In this document: piece after piece, positions 42,501 to 54,487 of the stretch
How positions within the stretch are numbered: position 1 is the first letter of the stretch
Layout: every line of letters starts with the position of its first letter
NCBI GenBank assembly: GCA_024734555.1
Contig: JANPWX010000081.1
Location: forward strand, 1,700,301-1,764,300
Length of the DNA stretch: 64,000 nt
Source: Trochalopteron elliotii
Lineage: Eukaryota; Chordata; Aves; Passeriformes; Leiothrichidae
Direction of reading: 5' to 3'
Made by a program: the position numbers and the translations under genes
Notes under the pieces: model-generated
Databases searched by the model: none
Told to the model about the DNA's origin: nothing
The model's input: the letters and a program-made list of their open reading frames with translations, nothing else

Positions 42501-44762
42501 AATGAGTGGTGTGAGTTAGAAACTGTAGTAAGGTGAGAAGATTCTAAGGTCTTAAGGCTGAAACCAGGACAGAAGAGCAGCACTTATTCTAATGATTGAA
42601 ATGACAGGACATAGACTTCCAAGCAAATAGTCAATTAGCAATTAATGCAATCAATAGATACCTGAGGAAAAAAAATCTCCTTAGGTTATAGGTAAGTGAA
42701 ATAGAGAAAAGATAGCAACCTAAACAATCATCGGCCAAAAAGATTTGTCCATCTTCTAAAGTATCTGTTTCAAGTTATTAAGTTTTAAAAAACCTCAAAA
42801 ACTATGTTTTCATACATAATAACTTTGTAAAATTTGCCTCAGTCTCTCTGGTAAATAATTATCATCTTTAAACTGATTAAATAAATATTTATATTAGAGA
42901 TTAGAAGGGTTTTCAAGGACTTATTACAGACAGTCTTTGTTGTAAATAAGATGAAATGTCTCTGATCTAATCTTCTGGGTAAATAACAGATTTTAGAACT
43001 TTTAATTAAAAATGGGAGAAGTGAGATCATTTTAAACAAATACTAAATACCATCAAGGATTTGATTCAAAAGTGACAAAAGACATCAGATGTAAAAAACC
43101 AGAAGAATATTCTATCCTTGATTTCTGCTTCTTCAATAAAATAAAATGCCAGTTGCTGACAGTTCCCTTCAGAGCTTGTAATGTGGGACTGAGAAATGAG
43201 GTTTGGTGTTCAAACTTGTATGGACCACTTTAAAAAAACTGCTGTGATTTGAAGCTGACTTAACTTAAAGCATTTTTAAAATTGACATCTAATATGTTTT
43301 GTACATCAGCAGAATCTGGAGAACAAGGGATAGAGTTACAAAGATTTTATTTCAGTGTGGAAAGAGACAGCTTTGTTCCTGAAGAGATTACTCTCACAGG
43401 TCAGGAGTTTTTGTAACTGTTCATCCCTATATCAGTCTTGATAAAAAAAAAAAATCCATTCAGAAACAGCAGGAAAGAAGTTGATTTTCCTTCTGACTAC
43501 TACTTGTAGGTCACTTAATCATGTGAGGGAGAGACTTTCACCCTCTTTCCAGAATTGCTAATGAATTTACAGTGGTTGTGAATTAATTTACCCACCCATT
43601 CTTCAATTGTGAAATTATTTCTAGGGAAATTTTTCTCCCTTGAGAATCTTGTTGTCCTAAAATACTTTGTAGGATGTGACCACTGTGGAAAATAAATTGT
43701 GAAGATGTGAAATAGAAATGTAAATCTCCTCTATTAGTTATAAGAAAGGCATGATACAGAAGAAGTCCAAAAAGGGCTTAGTACCTACTTCAGATAGCTC
43801 TTGAGGGTGTCATGGAGCAGAAATAAAGGACAGTCCTACAAATATTGCACTAGGACAAACTCTAGTGGCTGCCAAGTCCAGCCTTTCCTGTAAGTACTCT
43901 AAGTACCCAGTGTGGTACATTTCTTAAACTTAAATCCAAATAGGTTTTTTTTATTAGCACTCTCTTAGATTTATTGTTCCAGGCCATCAATTTCTACCAT
44001 TCAGAAATCACATTTATCCTGAATATACTGTTTCTGTGCCAATTTTTTTCCTGTGCACAATTAATTCTCTCATTCTTTGCATTTACTCAGAAAATATCAG
44101 GTATTATGTACCATCCATGCATCTTGGCCTTCTTTAAATTAAGATAAACAAGACAAGATAGTCCCATAGTTCTCTTCCCCCCTCAGCATCTATAAGTCTT
44201 CTCCATGATGGTTCCAGTGTGGTATGCTGTTGAGGATCCACAAGAAAACTTCCACCAAGGTTTTGTAAAATGTCACTGGTATATCTATCTCTATTTCACA
44301 TGTAGTTTTGCTGGTTAAAATAATTAATTTTTTTTTAGGAATATAACAATGACTCAGAATTGCCTAGTGATGAACTACATACTCTATACATAATGTTCTA
44401 TACATAAGGTTTTAGGCTTAGTCATTATTTTTAGTGGTTGCTTTTTGGATGCAGTTGTCATAATCTCTCATCAGCTTCCAGCCTTTAGCTAAGCCCTCTG
44501 TTGTTTGTGTGTGGTATTCTTAGACTTACTCATTGACAGTGCATCCCAAAGCTGTGAATCAGAACTTTTCCAAATTAAAGCAAGGTCAGGATGCAAAGAC
44601 TGTCCTCAATACTCATCTAAGAGCTTCATTACCAGCCTCTCCTGAGTAAAAGATTTGTTCTCAGTATAGTCCAACTTAATCCTTTTTCCTATTATTTTAT
44701 CAGTTTACCAGTATTGTTTAATAATTTCACATGCATATTTTACCGAGATCTGAGTTGATAAG
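42501..44762. other. Intergenic DNA between two LTRs
   Basis: AT-rich DNA without recognisable genes. A short string GGCTGAAACCAGGACA at about 42,557-42,572 looks like the end of the other LTR family in minus orientation, but too little remains to call an element. Confidence 0.6.
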
Positions 44763-45460
44763 TGTCATGCCCCAATGGTGGTGATTGGTAAATTCTCTTT
44801 AGGCTGAAGACATCAGACCCCATTGTCAGGGAATTCTTAGACTTTATTGTACAGTCACTATACCTTTGGCAATCAGCCCACTGTTTAGACTTGAAAGACA
44901 CTGATTAACAAGCCCTTGAATTTGTACAGTAGATTTCCCCAAGAGTGGAGGCAAACGTCCCCTTAATTTTGTACAGTACACTTCAGTATTCACCTGTTCT
45001 GGCTCACAACACACCTCCATAATCCCCCAGCTCCCACAACAGCATCCTTCAGTACAGAGTGTGGGCTGAATATGATAGACATGTTTTCCTCAGAAGGCAA
45101 AGATTGTCACCAGCCCTTAGATCCCACATTGGTCCTGTCGTGTGGATAGTCCAGAGCTGGAGTTGCAAGACAAAGGGAAAGAGAAAGAGAGGAAAGGAGA
45201 GGAGAAAGAGAAGAGAGGAAAAGAGCAGGAGAGGGCCCAATTCACTCCCTTATTTAGTTCACCAGGTGCACACATCTTATGTAAATTAACTTTTTTATGC
45301 ATTTTGTTCATGTGTTCCCAGCCAGCCCTTTTGCACGAGGTGATTTGGGGGTGGTGGGAGCTGAGCATGAGCCTCAAGGCCAGGCAGAAGTCAGCTGAGA
45401 CCAGCAGTGCCTGACCTCCACAGGACCCTCTGCTCCAACAACATTTCTCCTGTCATAACA
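44763..45460 (-). mobile_element. Solo LTR, retroviral (family B), with promoter and poly(A) motifs
   Basis: On the minus strand the segment runs from TGTTATGACAGGAGAAATG to a TGGGGCATGACA end, giving TG...CA termini and a 698-bp length typical of an LTR. In this orientation a TATA-like AACTAAATAAGGGAG lies at 45,246-45,260 and a canonical AATAAA at 44,843-44,848, in correct U3-R-U5 order. A 70-bp homopurine tract (plus strand, 45,167-45,237) lies between them. Neither flank shows a primer-binding site, a polypurine tract or retroviral coding text, so it is read as solo. A clear target-site duplication is not seen. Confidence 0.7.
45167..45237 (+). repeat. Homopurine (GA-rich) tract inside the LTR
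   Basis: Almost uninterrupted A/G (GGGAAAGAGAAAGAGAGGAA, GGAGAGGAGAAAGAGAAGAG and so on), with one C near the end. Its complement would be pyrimidine-rich in the LTR transcript. Confidence 0.85.
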
Positions 45461-45611
45461 GTCAGAACTTGAGACAAAACATGCTTAGGTCTGGTCGTCT
45501 ACAATTAGTTTCATTTTCTCAGAGGCCTTACCTGGATGGTATTGCACAATGCACAGATGATGGACCTACACTACCCACCATCATTTTTATTTGCTTCCAC
45601 AGCTTTCAGTA

Positions 45612-45765
45612 GGTTGGGGGGAGGGGGTTTTGGTTTTTTTTTGTTGTTGTTGTTGTTGCTTTGTTTGTTTGTTTGGTTTGGCTTGGTTTGTTTGTTTTGG
45701 GGTTTTTTTTGTTTTTGTTTTTTGGGGATTTTTTTTGGTTTTTTGTTTTGTTTTGTTTTATAATA
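45612..45765 (+). repeat. G/T low-complexity tract
   Basis: GGTTGGGGGGAGGGGGTTTT leads into TTG, TTTG and TTTTG repeats for about 150 bp. The G-runs at the start could in principle form a quadruplex. Confidence 0.8.
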
Positions 45766-45953
45766 ATCCAAAGCCCTTCCTACTGTTTAAGTCAGATAAA
45801 GGACTATATTCAACTGTTGCTCTTTCTCCATTTATTAAATGTAGATGCTACAATTCCAATTGTTAACCAAAGAGGCACAGTTATCAGCCTTATGAATGTA
45901 TTCTTGGGTTTTGACTTAGTCGTAATAAGTAAGTTTTTTAGACCTTTTGAATG

Positions 45954-45982
45954 GATATCTCCAAACGGAGATATCTCCAAAC
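45954..45982. repeat. Small inverted and direct repeat around GATATCTCC
   Basis: GATATCTCC (45,954-45,962) and GGAGATATC (45,967-45,975) form a perfect 9-bp inverted repeat with a 4-base loop. GATATCTCCAAAC also recurs as a direct repeat (45,954-45,966 and 45,970-45,982), which suggests a local 16-bp duplication. Confidence 0.8.
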
Positions 45983-46902
45983 TGAGTTTTACTTCAGTCT
46001 TAGATTTAGTAATTCTGCTTGCCTACTGTGTCTCCTATTATTTTGGAGGATATTTGGGTAATATCTTTCATCAATCATACCAGGAAAAAGACAAATCTTT
46101 AATTTACATTTGGGTTCATGCCAACATTGCCTTTAATCTGTGCTCTGTCCTTACTATATAGCAGGAGTGGGGGTAGAGATTGGACACCCTTTTTGATTAT
46201 TTATGACTATTTTTATGGTATAAGTTGTTTTGCAAGTTCTAAATCAGCTTGATTTTTACTGTTGTTGATATTATCTGACCATAGACTTCTAAGTTCCCTT
46301 TGCAAATATGTCTCTCATTTTTTATATTTCTTAGTTAGATTTTTGTTTATTTTTTATGAGGAGGGGATTGTCCCAGTGACTCTACTGCTTTTCCCTACAC
46401 ATTTTCCAAATGTGTTTTCACAAGGCTTCCTCACTCTGGTCACCTTGAAAGTGGCAAAGGAAACAGTCACTGGCCCTTTCTTTGGCCCTGGGGCCAACTT
46501 GTGCATCGATACAATTAAAACCCTTTTGGCATCCAAAAGAGGTGCCTTATCCAAATTGGCTATTAGGAACAATCATGCAGACTTGCTTAGGCACTGACTA
46601 GGAGAGCCCTTGGTGGCCCAGAGTAAAATCATGCCAGAGACCCTTTTAACAGCATGAGAGTGAGATAATAGAGCACCACAGGCAATGTTTAATTAACTCA
46701 TGTAGATGAGTCACTGTGTTCCCCAGCTCTTCCTGCACATTCCCTGCAAAAGAGGACAGAAAGCTGTTAATTCTCACAATCTTATCGTGAGTTTCATATA
46801 TTTTGGAGTATATGTACTTATAGTGTAAAGTGTAAATACTCTAAAAGAAATATTTTGGGATAGTTTTACTATCCATTCTAGGAAAAAAATAGTCCATTTT
46901 TT

Positions 46903-46992
46903 ATTTGTTTGGTTGGTTGGTTGTTTGGCTTGGGGTTTTGTTTGGTTTTTTGGTGGTTTTGTTGTTTCAGTTCATTTGTTTGTTTGTTTTAA
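46903..46992 (+). repeat. G/T low-complexity tract
   Basis: TTTGTTTGGTTGGTTGGTTG and related TTGG/TTTG units over about 90 bp. Confidence 0.75.
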
Positions 46993-48017
46993 TTTACCAG
47001 TGGAGAAAAAAAAAATATCCCTTACCGCTGGAAAACAAGACTTTCAATAAAAGGTATTCTGAACCCTGATTTCTATTTTCTCCTGAGCTCTCTACCAGAA
47101 ATAAGAAAGGTGTTTTGAGTAATTTCTTCTGCATTTTCAATCCAACTACTGACCTAATTTAACTGTATTCTTAAGTGTTTTTCTGGAGAAAATAGAGCTG
47201 GAACATGAATCAGCACATACATTTCTCAAAGGCTGCAGCAACTTCTGATGCAAAGTATCAAACTGTGACATGTTATGGATCAAATGAAAGCATAAAATCA
47301 CTACACAAGTAATATTTGAAATCTAACTTTCATGGATTTGAGAGAACAGCCAACTGAAAGATAAAAAAAATAGAAAGCAAGAGATTTATTGTGTGCTATT
47401 TGAAAATGAGACTCAGCTAATTCACTAGTTGAAACAAAAATACATTATTAGTAGTGCAATATGAGATTAAAAAAAAAAGAGAGAGAAAAAGCTGGTGCAT
47501 GTTAGTAAATCTTTCACTTTGCATTTGAAATGACAGTCATTAGCTTTTTGGGGAGTTCTGTTGAGGGTTTTTTGTTCTATTGAACAAGCTTTTCCAAGAC
47601 ATGATTTAGGCTTCAAAAGTACCATGTTTTTATGGTAACTCTATTTGAATCTGTTGAAAAGAAGTTTGAGTATCCTGTGTTCCTGATCTGGATTAGCACA
47701 ATAATAATTAAGTTTAAAAAGAAAAAAAAAGTGAAGTTATCAGGTTTTTTTCTTTTCCCATGAGGCTTTTTTTTCTCTGTAGTGGAACTATGAGATTCTA
47801 CCTTGTGCAACTATTACTAATATTAGCAGAATTTTTATTTCAAGACAAGTTTTAAAGAGAGACCAAAAGATTTTTTTCTTTTGATTTTAACTGGATTGCT
47901 GAATAATTCTCTTATTTCATGTATCTCAATCCATGCTGCTATGGTGCCTCTATTTGTTTGTTTGTTTATTGTGAAACTATTCCAGTAGAATCTTGGATTT
48001 TCTCCTATTTTCATTAG

Positions 48018-48546
48018 GTGAACTGACCTTGACTTACTTCTGGGTACCCCCAATCTGATGTTTCTCTCCCTTTCCAGAACACAAGAAAGACAGAAAATTT
48101 AATGGAAGGCTTCTGTGTTGAGATAAAGACAGGGAGAGATCACTCCCCAGTTACTGTTATGAACAAAAGAGATTCAAGTTGGTGAAATCAGTTTAATTTA
48201 TCAGATTAGAGTAAAATAATGAGAAATATGAGCAAATCCATAAACACATCTCTGTTCTCACAGGCTCAGAATCACTCCCAACTTCTCTACCTCCTCTCTC
48301 TCAGTAGTAGTAGCCATTTCTTTCTCTCATACTTTTCCTCTGCCCCAGGACTGAGTCCCTCCCGTGGGAGACAGTCCTCCAAAAGCTTCTCCAGCATGAG
48401 CCTTTCCCACAGGCTGCAGTTTTCCATGAGCTGCTCCAGCCTGGGTCCCCTGTGGGGCCACAGGCCCTGCCAGCAGCTCCAGCGTGGGCTCTCTCAGGGT
48501 CACAGCTTCCCTGCTACCAGAACCTTGCCAGTTACACCCACGATAC
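48018..48546 (-). mobile_element. Solo LTR, family A, internally deleted
   Basis: The left edge GTGAACTGACCTTGACTTAC is a diverged version of the family-A terminus. GAGATAAAGACAGGGAGAGATCACTCC follows as separate recognisable words, then the region of the family's poly(A) signal (AGTTTAATTTATCAG, minus strand). It then passes through GTCCCTCCCGTGGGAGACAG and CTCCAGCCTGGGTCCC array units and ends CTACCAGAACCTTGCCAG. Most of the U3 portion and several array units are missing. The 103- and 116-codon frames over it are by-products of the array. Confidence 0.75.
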
Positions 48547-51500
48547 CCAATTACTGTGATCTGCAATGAGTCCATCTCATCATTTTCTGGAAAGCTTTCC
48601 TGTTTCTCTTCTAAGTTGTCATTGTGTGTATTTGCCAAGAAAATAGTGCCAGTTTACAGAGGTTCAGTGCTTATATAAGTCAGCATTATGTTGAAAAATG
48701 ATTGCTGTTCTCTAGAAAGCACTGATTATCTAGGTTTAATATCAACCAAATAATCACAGCCAAAGAAATACCAATTAAGCTACTTTTAACTGAATTTTGT
48801 CTCTTCAATACTACCCTTGTAAAATCTGTGCACAGACAATTCAACATTATTTAGGTTTTCTTCACCCAGGGGTAGCATCTTTCATTTATCTTAGTTCCTA
48901 CATAGCTTAAACCCATATCACTGTTTAGAATTCCTTTTTTGTTTCTTTGTGCCTGTTGGCTTTCCACACAGGAGGAAGTACCTTTCTAATTATGGGATGT
49001 ACCAATGAAATGCAAATTACCCCAGTGGTCTAAGAGAATCCAGAAATCTGAGGTGAAGGCAGCTGATATGTCCTTGCCACCGGCCACTGTATTGAACTAA
49101 ACTGAAAGAGGAAAAGAAGATGGCACCACAGTAAGGATTATGGATGATGTGTCACACATTATTTTAAATCTTTTTAAATCTTGTCAGCTTAAATCAGATT
49201 CTTGAAAGGTGCTGGAGCAAAGAACAGGGCTGCAAAAGTACCTAAATTAAAAATTTTTCATTTTTACTTATGAAGCAGGATCATTTATGTTACTTATTCA
49301 GAGTATTATCTGTTAAATGTGATTAAAAATGTAAGGTCTTATTTCTTCTGCTGTTATAGGCAGCTACAGCTGTGTTCAGATGAAGGCTTCTCCCCAGAAA
49401 TAAACAAAATAACACTGAGTGCAATCTGAGGCAACGATCCAATCTACGGATGCCCTCGGGTTGCCTAGGTGCCACAACTGACTCTGAAGGAAGGTAATGT
49501 GACTTTACAGCTGTCAGCAAGGGATGGGGAAATAAGTGGGGGTTCCAAAAATATGCACAGAAGATTGGCCAGGAGAGTAAAGAATGAAGAAGGAGGTTGG
49601 AAAAAGTGATTTTGGTACTTCAAGCTGGATGGAGAAGGAAAAACAAAAGTATCATTTTGTTAGCATGCTCTTCCCATCCCTGGGTATTTCAGTGCCAGCA
49701 TCACTGCCACCTGTCAAAACACAGGTGTATGCTCTGTCCTTATGGAGGGATTGGAGACAGCTCAGGAGAAGTTAATCTCAAAATGCAGACTGACAGTGCA
49801 ATGCCCAGCTTCACAGTGCACAGTTACCTGGCAACATTCACAGCCCTTCCTAAGAGTTTATGTTCTTTGTGCTGTACAGGAATAAATCCTCATGTTTAAG
49901 AAGGCAAATCACAGAAAATAGCACACAGAGTAATGAGCATTTATGCCAGAGGATACAAAACTGTGAGAACAAACATATATAATAAAGTGTGTCTTTCTCT
50001 CAGAGTTAGACACTTCCCTCAGGTCAGTATAGATTGTCTGCCCCCATCAGAAATTTAGCCCCTGAGCTCAGTGTCTATGAAAACTCCTTCTCAAACTCAG
50101 ACTGGTGCTAGTGTTGTGATGGCTTTTCCTCCTCTGTTCCTGCCAAGGGCAATGGGACTGATTTAAGCATTATCAGGTAAGGATTTTTGAGGCTGGATAG
50201 ATTCCTTCCATTGAAGCCGTTCTGCTTCATATACAGTAATTAAATATTCAGTAGTCCAAAGAAAGCATACGAAAAATGACTTTGTAGCCTGTGGGTAAGC
50301 AGCTTGTTTATGAAGAAGATGTCCAAATTCATATACCTCCTCCTCTCTTCATTTCTTTCAGATGTTGCCTAAAGTTTGCAGCTTCAACCTCTCCAACAAA
50401 TTAACTATTAGATTTTCCCAACTAACATGAGACAGCCAAAGGCATTGGGTATCAGAATGCACAGGTTTTTTTTCTGGGGATGTAACCTTCATTTTGTTTT
50501 GTAGATGGATAGTGTTTTGCAATGCTCTTTGTTTTGGTCACATGTTGCTTCATACACTTTTCCAAAGCAATCAAGTAAAGAGGTAACATCAAATTTTATT
50601 TTTGTAAGACAAGATACAAATACTGCTGGGGACTTTTTCCACAGTTTGTTTTTACTTGGAGATTGAGAATGAAACCTGGATACAATTTCTTTAAGGATTT
50701 GGCACCAGATTATTGCTGAATTTTCAGAAGTCCCTCACGACTTCATTGTAAATCCACACAACACATGCCTGGGTGGAAGAGAATATGAGATCAACACCTG
50801 AGAAGAGATGCTTAACCATGCAAAGATTTCAGTGGGAGGTGAGTATCCAGAAAATCCCTTGGGTTGGATTTTTGGCTATCAAGAAGTATGTCTGAAAACA
50901 TTTGTCAAACAGAAGTGATTTCTTACAGCCTAGAGTAAAGGTTAGAAAGTCCCTAGAGTCCTTTTCTTTTTCTTATACTACTTTATTGTGTTTTCTGCAA
51001 TTAAATTTATTTGTCGTTGTGAAATTTGAAGGTTTTCATAAAAACCTGGCAAACATACTTTTTCATTAATTTACTGGCCCTAAAATTGAGAAAAATTCTT
51101 TAGTTGTTTAGGCATGAAAAGAAAACTGTATTGAAACTACCTACCTTTAAGGATGATTCATATCTATCAATAAATCTTTTTCCTGTTCTCTCCTTATCTG
51201 CCTTTAATGTCTCAGAATCTCTTGCTTGCCCTTTTCTTTGGATGAAATTTAAAGGAGAAAAAGTATGTCCAACAGGAACAAGCAGTTTACAAACATATGC
51301 CAGGAGTAGTTATGCAAAGAAAACAACATATATTCAATTGAGTGAAGTGACTTCATAATAATTTTCAATGTATTATGAGTCAGATACAGATTTGAATGGG
51401 CTTTCATTGCTATTGGGTTCAGGTACATGGAGAAAACACAACATTTTAAATTTATTGAGGTCTACCATGATACAGATGGCAGCTGCAATAAAGAAGACAG

Positions 51501-51916
51501 TGGTACAGACTGAAAAAACAGGGCAAAAATTCTTGCTCCTGACTTAATATCTTCAGAAAAACCTTTATTTTTACTATCCTTATCTTCTTGATTTCTTGGT
51601 AGTGTTGTACTGATGCTGATGGCAACTACTGCACTAGTCCCAGAGGGACCTGAAAATTGAGCAAAGTCTTTATTTAAGGCTCAACTTTCTCATGTTAGGC
51701 TTTGCATATCTTTTGTACACAATCTTGTAAATACACTCTGACAAGACTCTGTGCTATCAAGAAAGCTCAGGTCTGACAGATCCCTAGCTTGAAAAAGGCA
51801 CAGTGTTTTCAGCAGTTTTCTGCACCAAGGGTAACATCTTTCAGCTGGAGCTCTCTGGCATCTGTTGGGTGCAGACTACATCACATACCTCTCAAACACA
51901 CAGTTAATTGTAATGG
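48547..51916. other. Intergenic DNA
   Basis: No gene, RNA gene or identifiable mobile element. Open frames are at most 100 codons and show no domain features. Confidence 0.7.
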
Positions 51917-52482
51917 TGTCGTGGTTTACTCCAGAGAGCAATAAGCCTCCTGCAGTCACTCTTTTACTTGCCTCTGGTCAGAAGGGGGAGAGAATCAAAT
52001 GAGTAAAAGTGAGAAAAACTCGTAGGTTGAGATAAAGACAATTTAATGAGTAAACAAAAGCTGTGCACACAAGAAAAGCTGAGAAAAGCAAGGAATTAAT
52101 TCAGTGCTTCCCATGGGCAGGCAGGTGTTCAGCCATCCCAGGAAAGCTAGGCTCCATCATGCAGTGACAAACCATCACTCTGAGCATCCTCCCTCTCCCT
52201 TCTGTGTGCTGAGCCATGTATTCCAGATGCTTTGGGATGTCCCTGTGGTCATTTGGGGTCAGCTGTCCCTGCTGTCACCCCACAACATCTTGTGCACCCC
52301 TAGCCTCCTCAGAGGTGGGGTGGGTGAGAAACAGAGGAGGCCTTGACACTGTGCAAACACTGCTCCAGCAATAACCAAAACATCCCTGTGTAATCAGCAT
52401 TGTTCCCAGCATAAAACCAAAACACAGTCCCGTACCAGCTACTATGGAGAAAATTAGCTCTACCAAAGTCAAAACCAGCACA
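51917..52482 (-). mobile_element. Near full-length solo LTR, avian endogenous retrovirus (family C)
   Basis: The plus strand starts TGTCGTGGTTTACTCC and ends AAAACCAGCACA, giving TG...CA ends over 566 bp. Familiar words of the avian family appear in order: CTCGTAGGTTGAGATAAAGAC, GCTTCCCATGGGCAGGCAGG, TGTTCAGCCATCCCAGGAAA, GGGGTCAGCTGTCCCTGCTG and CAAAACATCCCTGTGTAATC (each partly diverged; first trimmed here to its 5' part in meaning). Sense orientation is minus, where the GTTGAGATAAAGAC block lies near the R/U5 end. It shares its outer U5 design with the fragments at 2984 and 29458. No internal retroviral sequence flanks it, and no perfect 5-bp target duplication is evident. Confidence 0.85.
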
Positions 52483-54441
52483 AGCAGGCACATGAAAAGT
52501 TCACAAAAAATAACCCCTAAGAGAAGGAAAGCATAAAATCTGATTTGAGCAAATGCAGCATTAACCTAAAGCATTTTAGTTGTGAAATGGTCATTTTGTA
52601 GCAATCTGAATGTTATAAAGATATCTAAAGCCATTCTAAGTAACATTATGTACGGGTACATAATTTCTTGTTAGGTTAAGTCATCAGCAAAACTAAATCA
52701 AAAAATCTATGTATATTTTTTTTGTTTTTTTCCTAATCTTCATAGTACACATTCAGGCTCAGAATCCACATTTTCTCTTCTGTCTGATGGTTCTTGCTCC
52801 AGCAATAAGGAATATCGATGCACCTTCTGAGGGCAGGCTTGACATTGTAGTCTACCATCTAGAACAGACAGAGAGAAATTTCACAGCAGACAGAGCACTT
52901 TGAAGGTAATTCATGGGAGACCATTGCTGAGAGTTGTGTTCATTCATTTTTCAGATGGATGATTTTTCATTGAACACTGATCTGTCCCGTGTTTCCCCCT
53001 CCCTATTCCGTATTGTCCAATATCATCTTCTTGCTGGCAAGAAAATATCCATTTTGGTAACAGAAGGAGAGTGATTCTCCAGCTACCTTAAAGCATATCT
53101 TAAATCATCACCTTCATAAGCAATATAAACAAAGTCATAAGTTCCCTCTGTGTTCATTCTTGTGATCACATGAATGAGCAATACATGGTGTTTCTGCAGC
53201 ATCTTTAATAGAGTGTCTCAAACTAATTTTCCAGTAATTACCGAATTATAACACGTGTGACCTAGGATTTTTAATAGTTCCACTTATTTCAACAGCAAAC
53301 TTCATGTTCTTAAAGGTTAGAAGATTAATTTTAAAATATACTTTAATTACTTTTATCAAATTAAGAAAAGTTAATTGCTTTTAGAATTTGAAATTTTATA
53401 TTGTAGAATTTTAACTGTATAATTATACCATTTTAAGAATTTGTTATGGTTATTTAAAACCTGGACCTTCTAAAATTCTGAAACATGAAGGTACCCTAGA
53501 CAAATAGCTTAATCATTTTCTATCAGTGTTTATATCTGTTTCAATAACAATAAGAATCCAAACTTCAGTTGAGCAAAGTAGAAAAGTGGAACTAAAACCA
53601 GAATGACTTTAAATATTACTAACACGGTATATCCCTCAATGTTATTACCCTAAATGAAATGGGGTATTAGATATTTACTATTTATATGCATTTATTCCTT
53701 TAAAAAGTTTCAACAAACTAAACCCCTCTTTGCAGTTTTCTTTTAGGTTTGCATCCAGAGAAAGGCAACAGAGTTGGCATTCACATTCCTTTTGTCACTG
53801 TAAGGCTCTAGACATGATCCTCACTAGGAATGTGACATACATTCACGAAAACAGAATGGGGCTCAACTTTGATGAGAGCCTAAATTCAGAAAAGCAATGA
53901 GAATCCTGGTAGATTGTTACCACAAATCGTGTCACCATCTAGATTAAAACACTAGGGTTGCAGTTTGGGAGACATAGAATGAGGGCTCTGAGCAGTCTCG
54001 TTATGGCTATGACAGAAGCACTCAAAGGATCTGGAATGGAAAGTCATCTTCAGTATGAAGCTGTATCCACCATCCAGTTTTGGAAAATTCTACTTTTACT
54101 TGATTGCTCACAATCTTTAAAACAGCTGTAAAGAAATTGCTGACAGTTTTAACAGAGTAGCTCTTTCTCTGTCAAGAATCAGATGCATCTGTTGTTCCAT
54201 ATATACAACAGTAAAAATCATGCTAAGTGTAAAACAGTGGGCCTCATTCTTAACCACATTACTGTTTATGCAGCCATCCAGGGTCCAACACAACAGGCAG
54301 GTAACAGGAAATGTGGTTCAGGTGAAATGGCCACATAATATCATGGACCAAATTTTTATTGTGTCTGCTTATGTCTTTCAGGAGGCATTGTTATTGGATT
54401 AATTGAAATGGAGTATCATGGTCTCTAAAACAAAATACTCT

Positions 54442-54445
<4 letters not shown>

Positions 54446-54485
<40 letters not shown>

Positions 54486-54487
54486 TG
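54446..54487 (+). repeat. (TG)n microsatellite
   Basis: About 16 uninterrupted TG units, one TA interruption, then three more TG units. Likely polymorphic. Confidence 0.95.

Larger units (their letters stand above)
45461..48017. other. Intergenic DNA with T/G-rich tracts and unexplained open frames
   Basis: Contains G/T-rich low-complexity tracts at 45,612-45,765 and 46,903-46,992. A 166-codon plus-strand frame (45,661-46,161) begins inside the first tract; its first ~35 codons are low complexity and the rest reads as hydrophobic, AT-driven text without a family match. The 111-codon frame at 46,262 and 72-codon minus frame at 46,354 overlap and are equally unidentified. I do not call a gene here. 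Confidence 0.6.

Noticed and set aside
42557..42572. GGCTGAAACCAGGACA, like an LTR terminus in minus orientation
   Set aside because: The match is limited to this short string with no adjoining LTR sequence.
48219..48638. 116- and 103-codon frames on opposite strands
   Set aside because: They fall over the second family-A LTR and its array units, not a gene.
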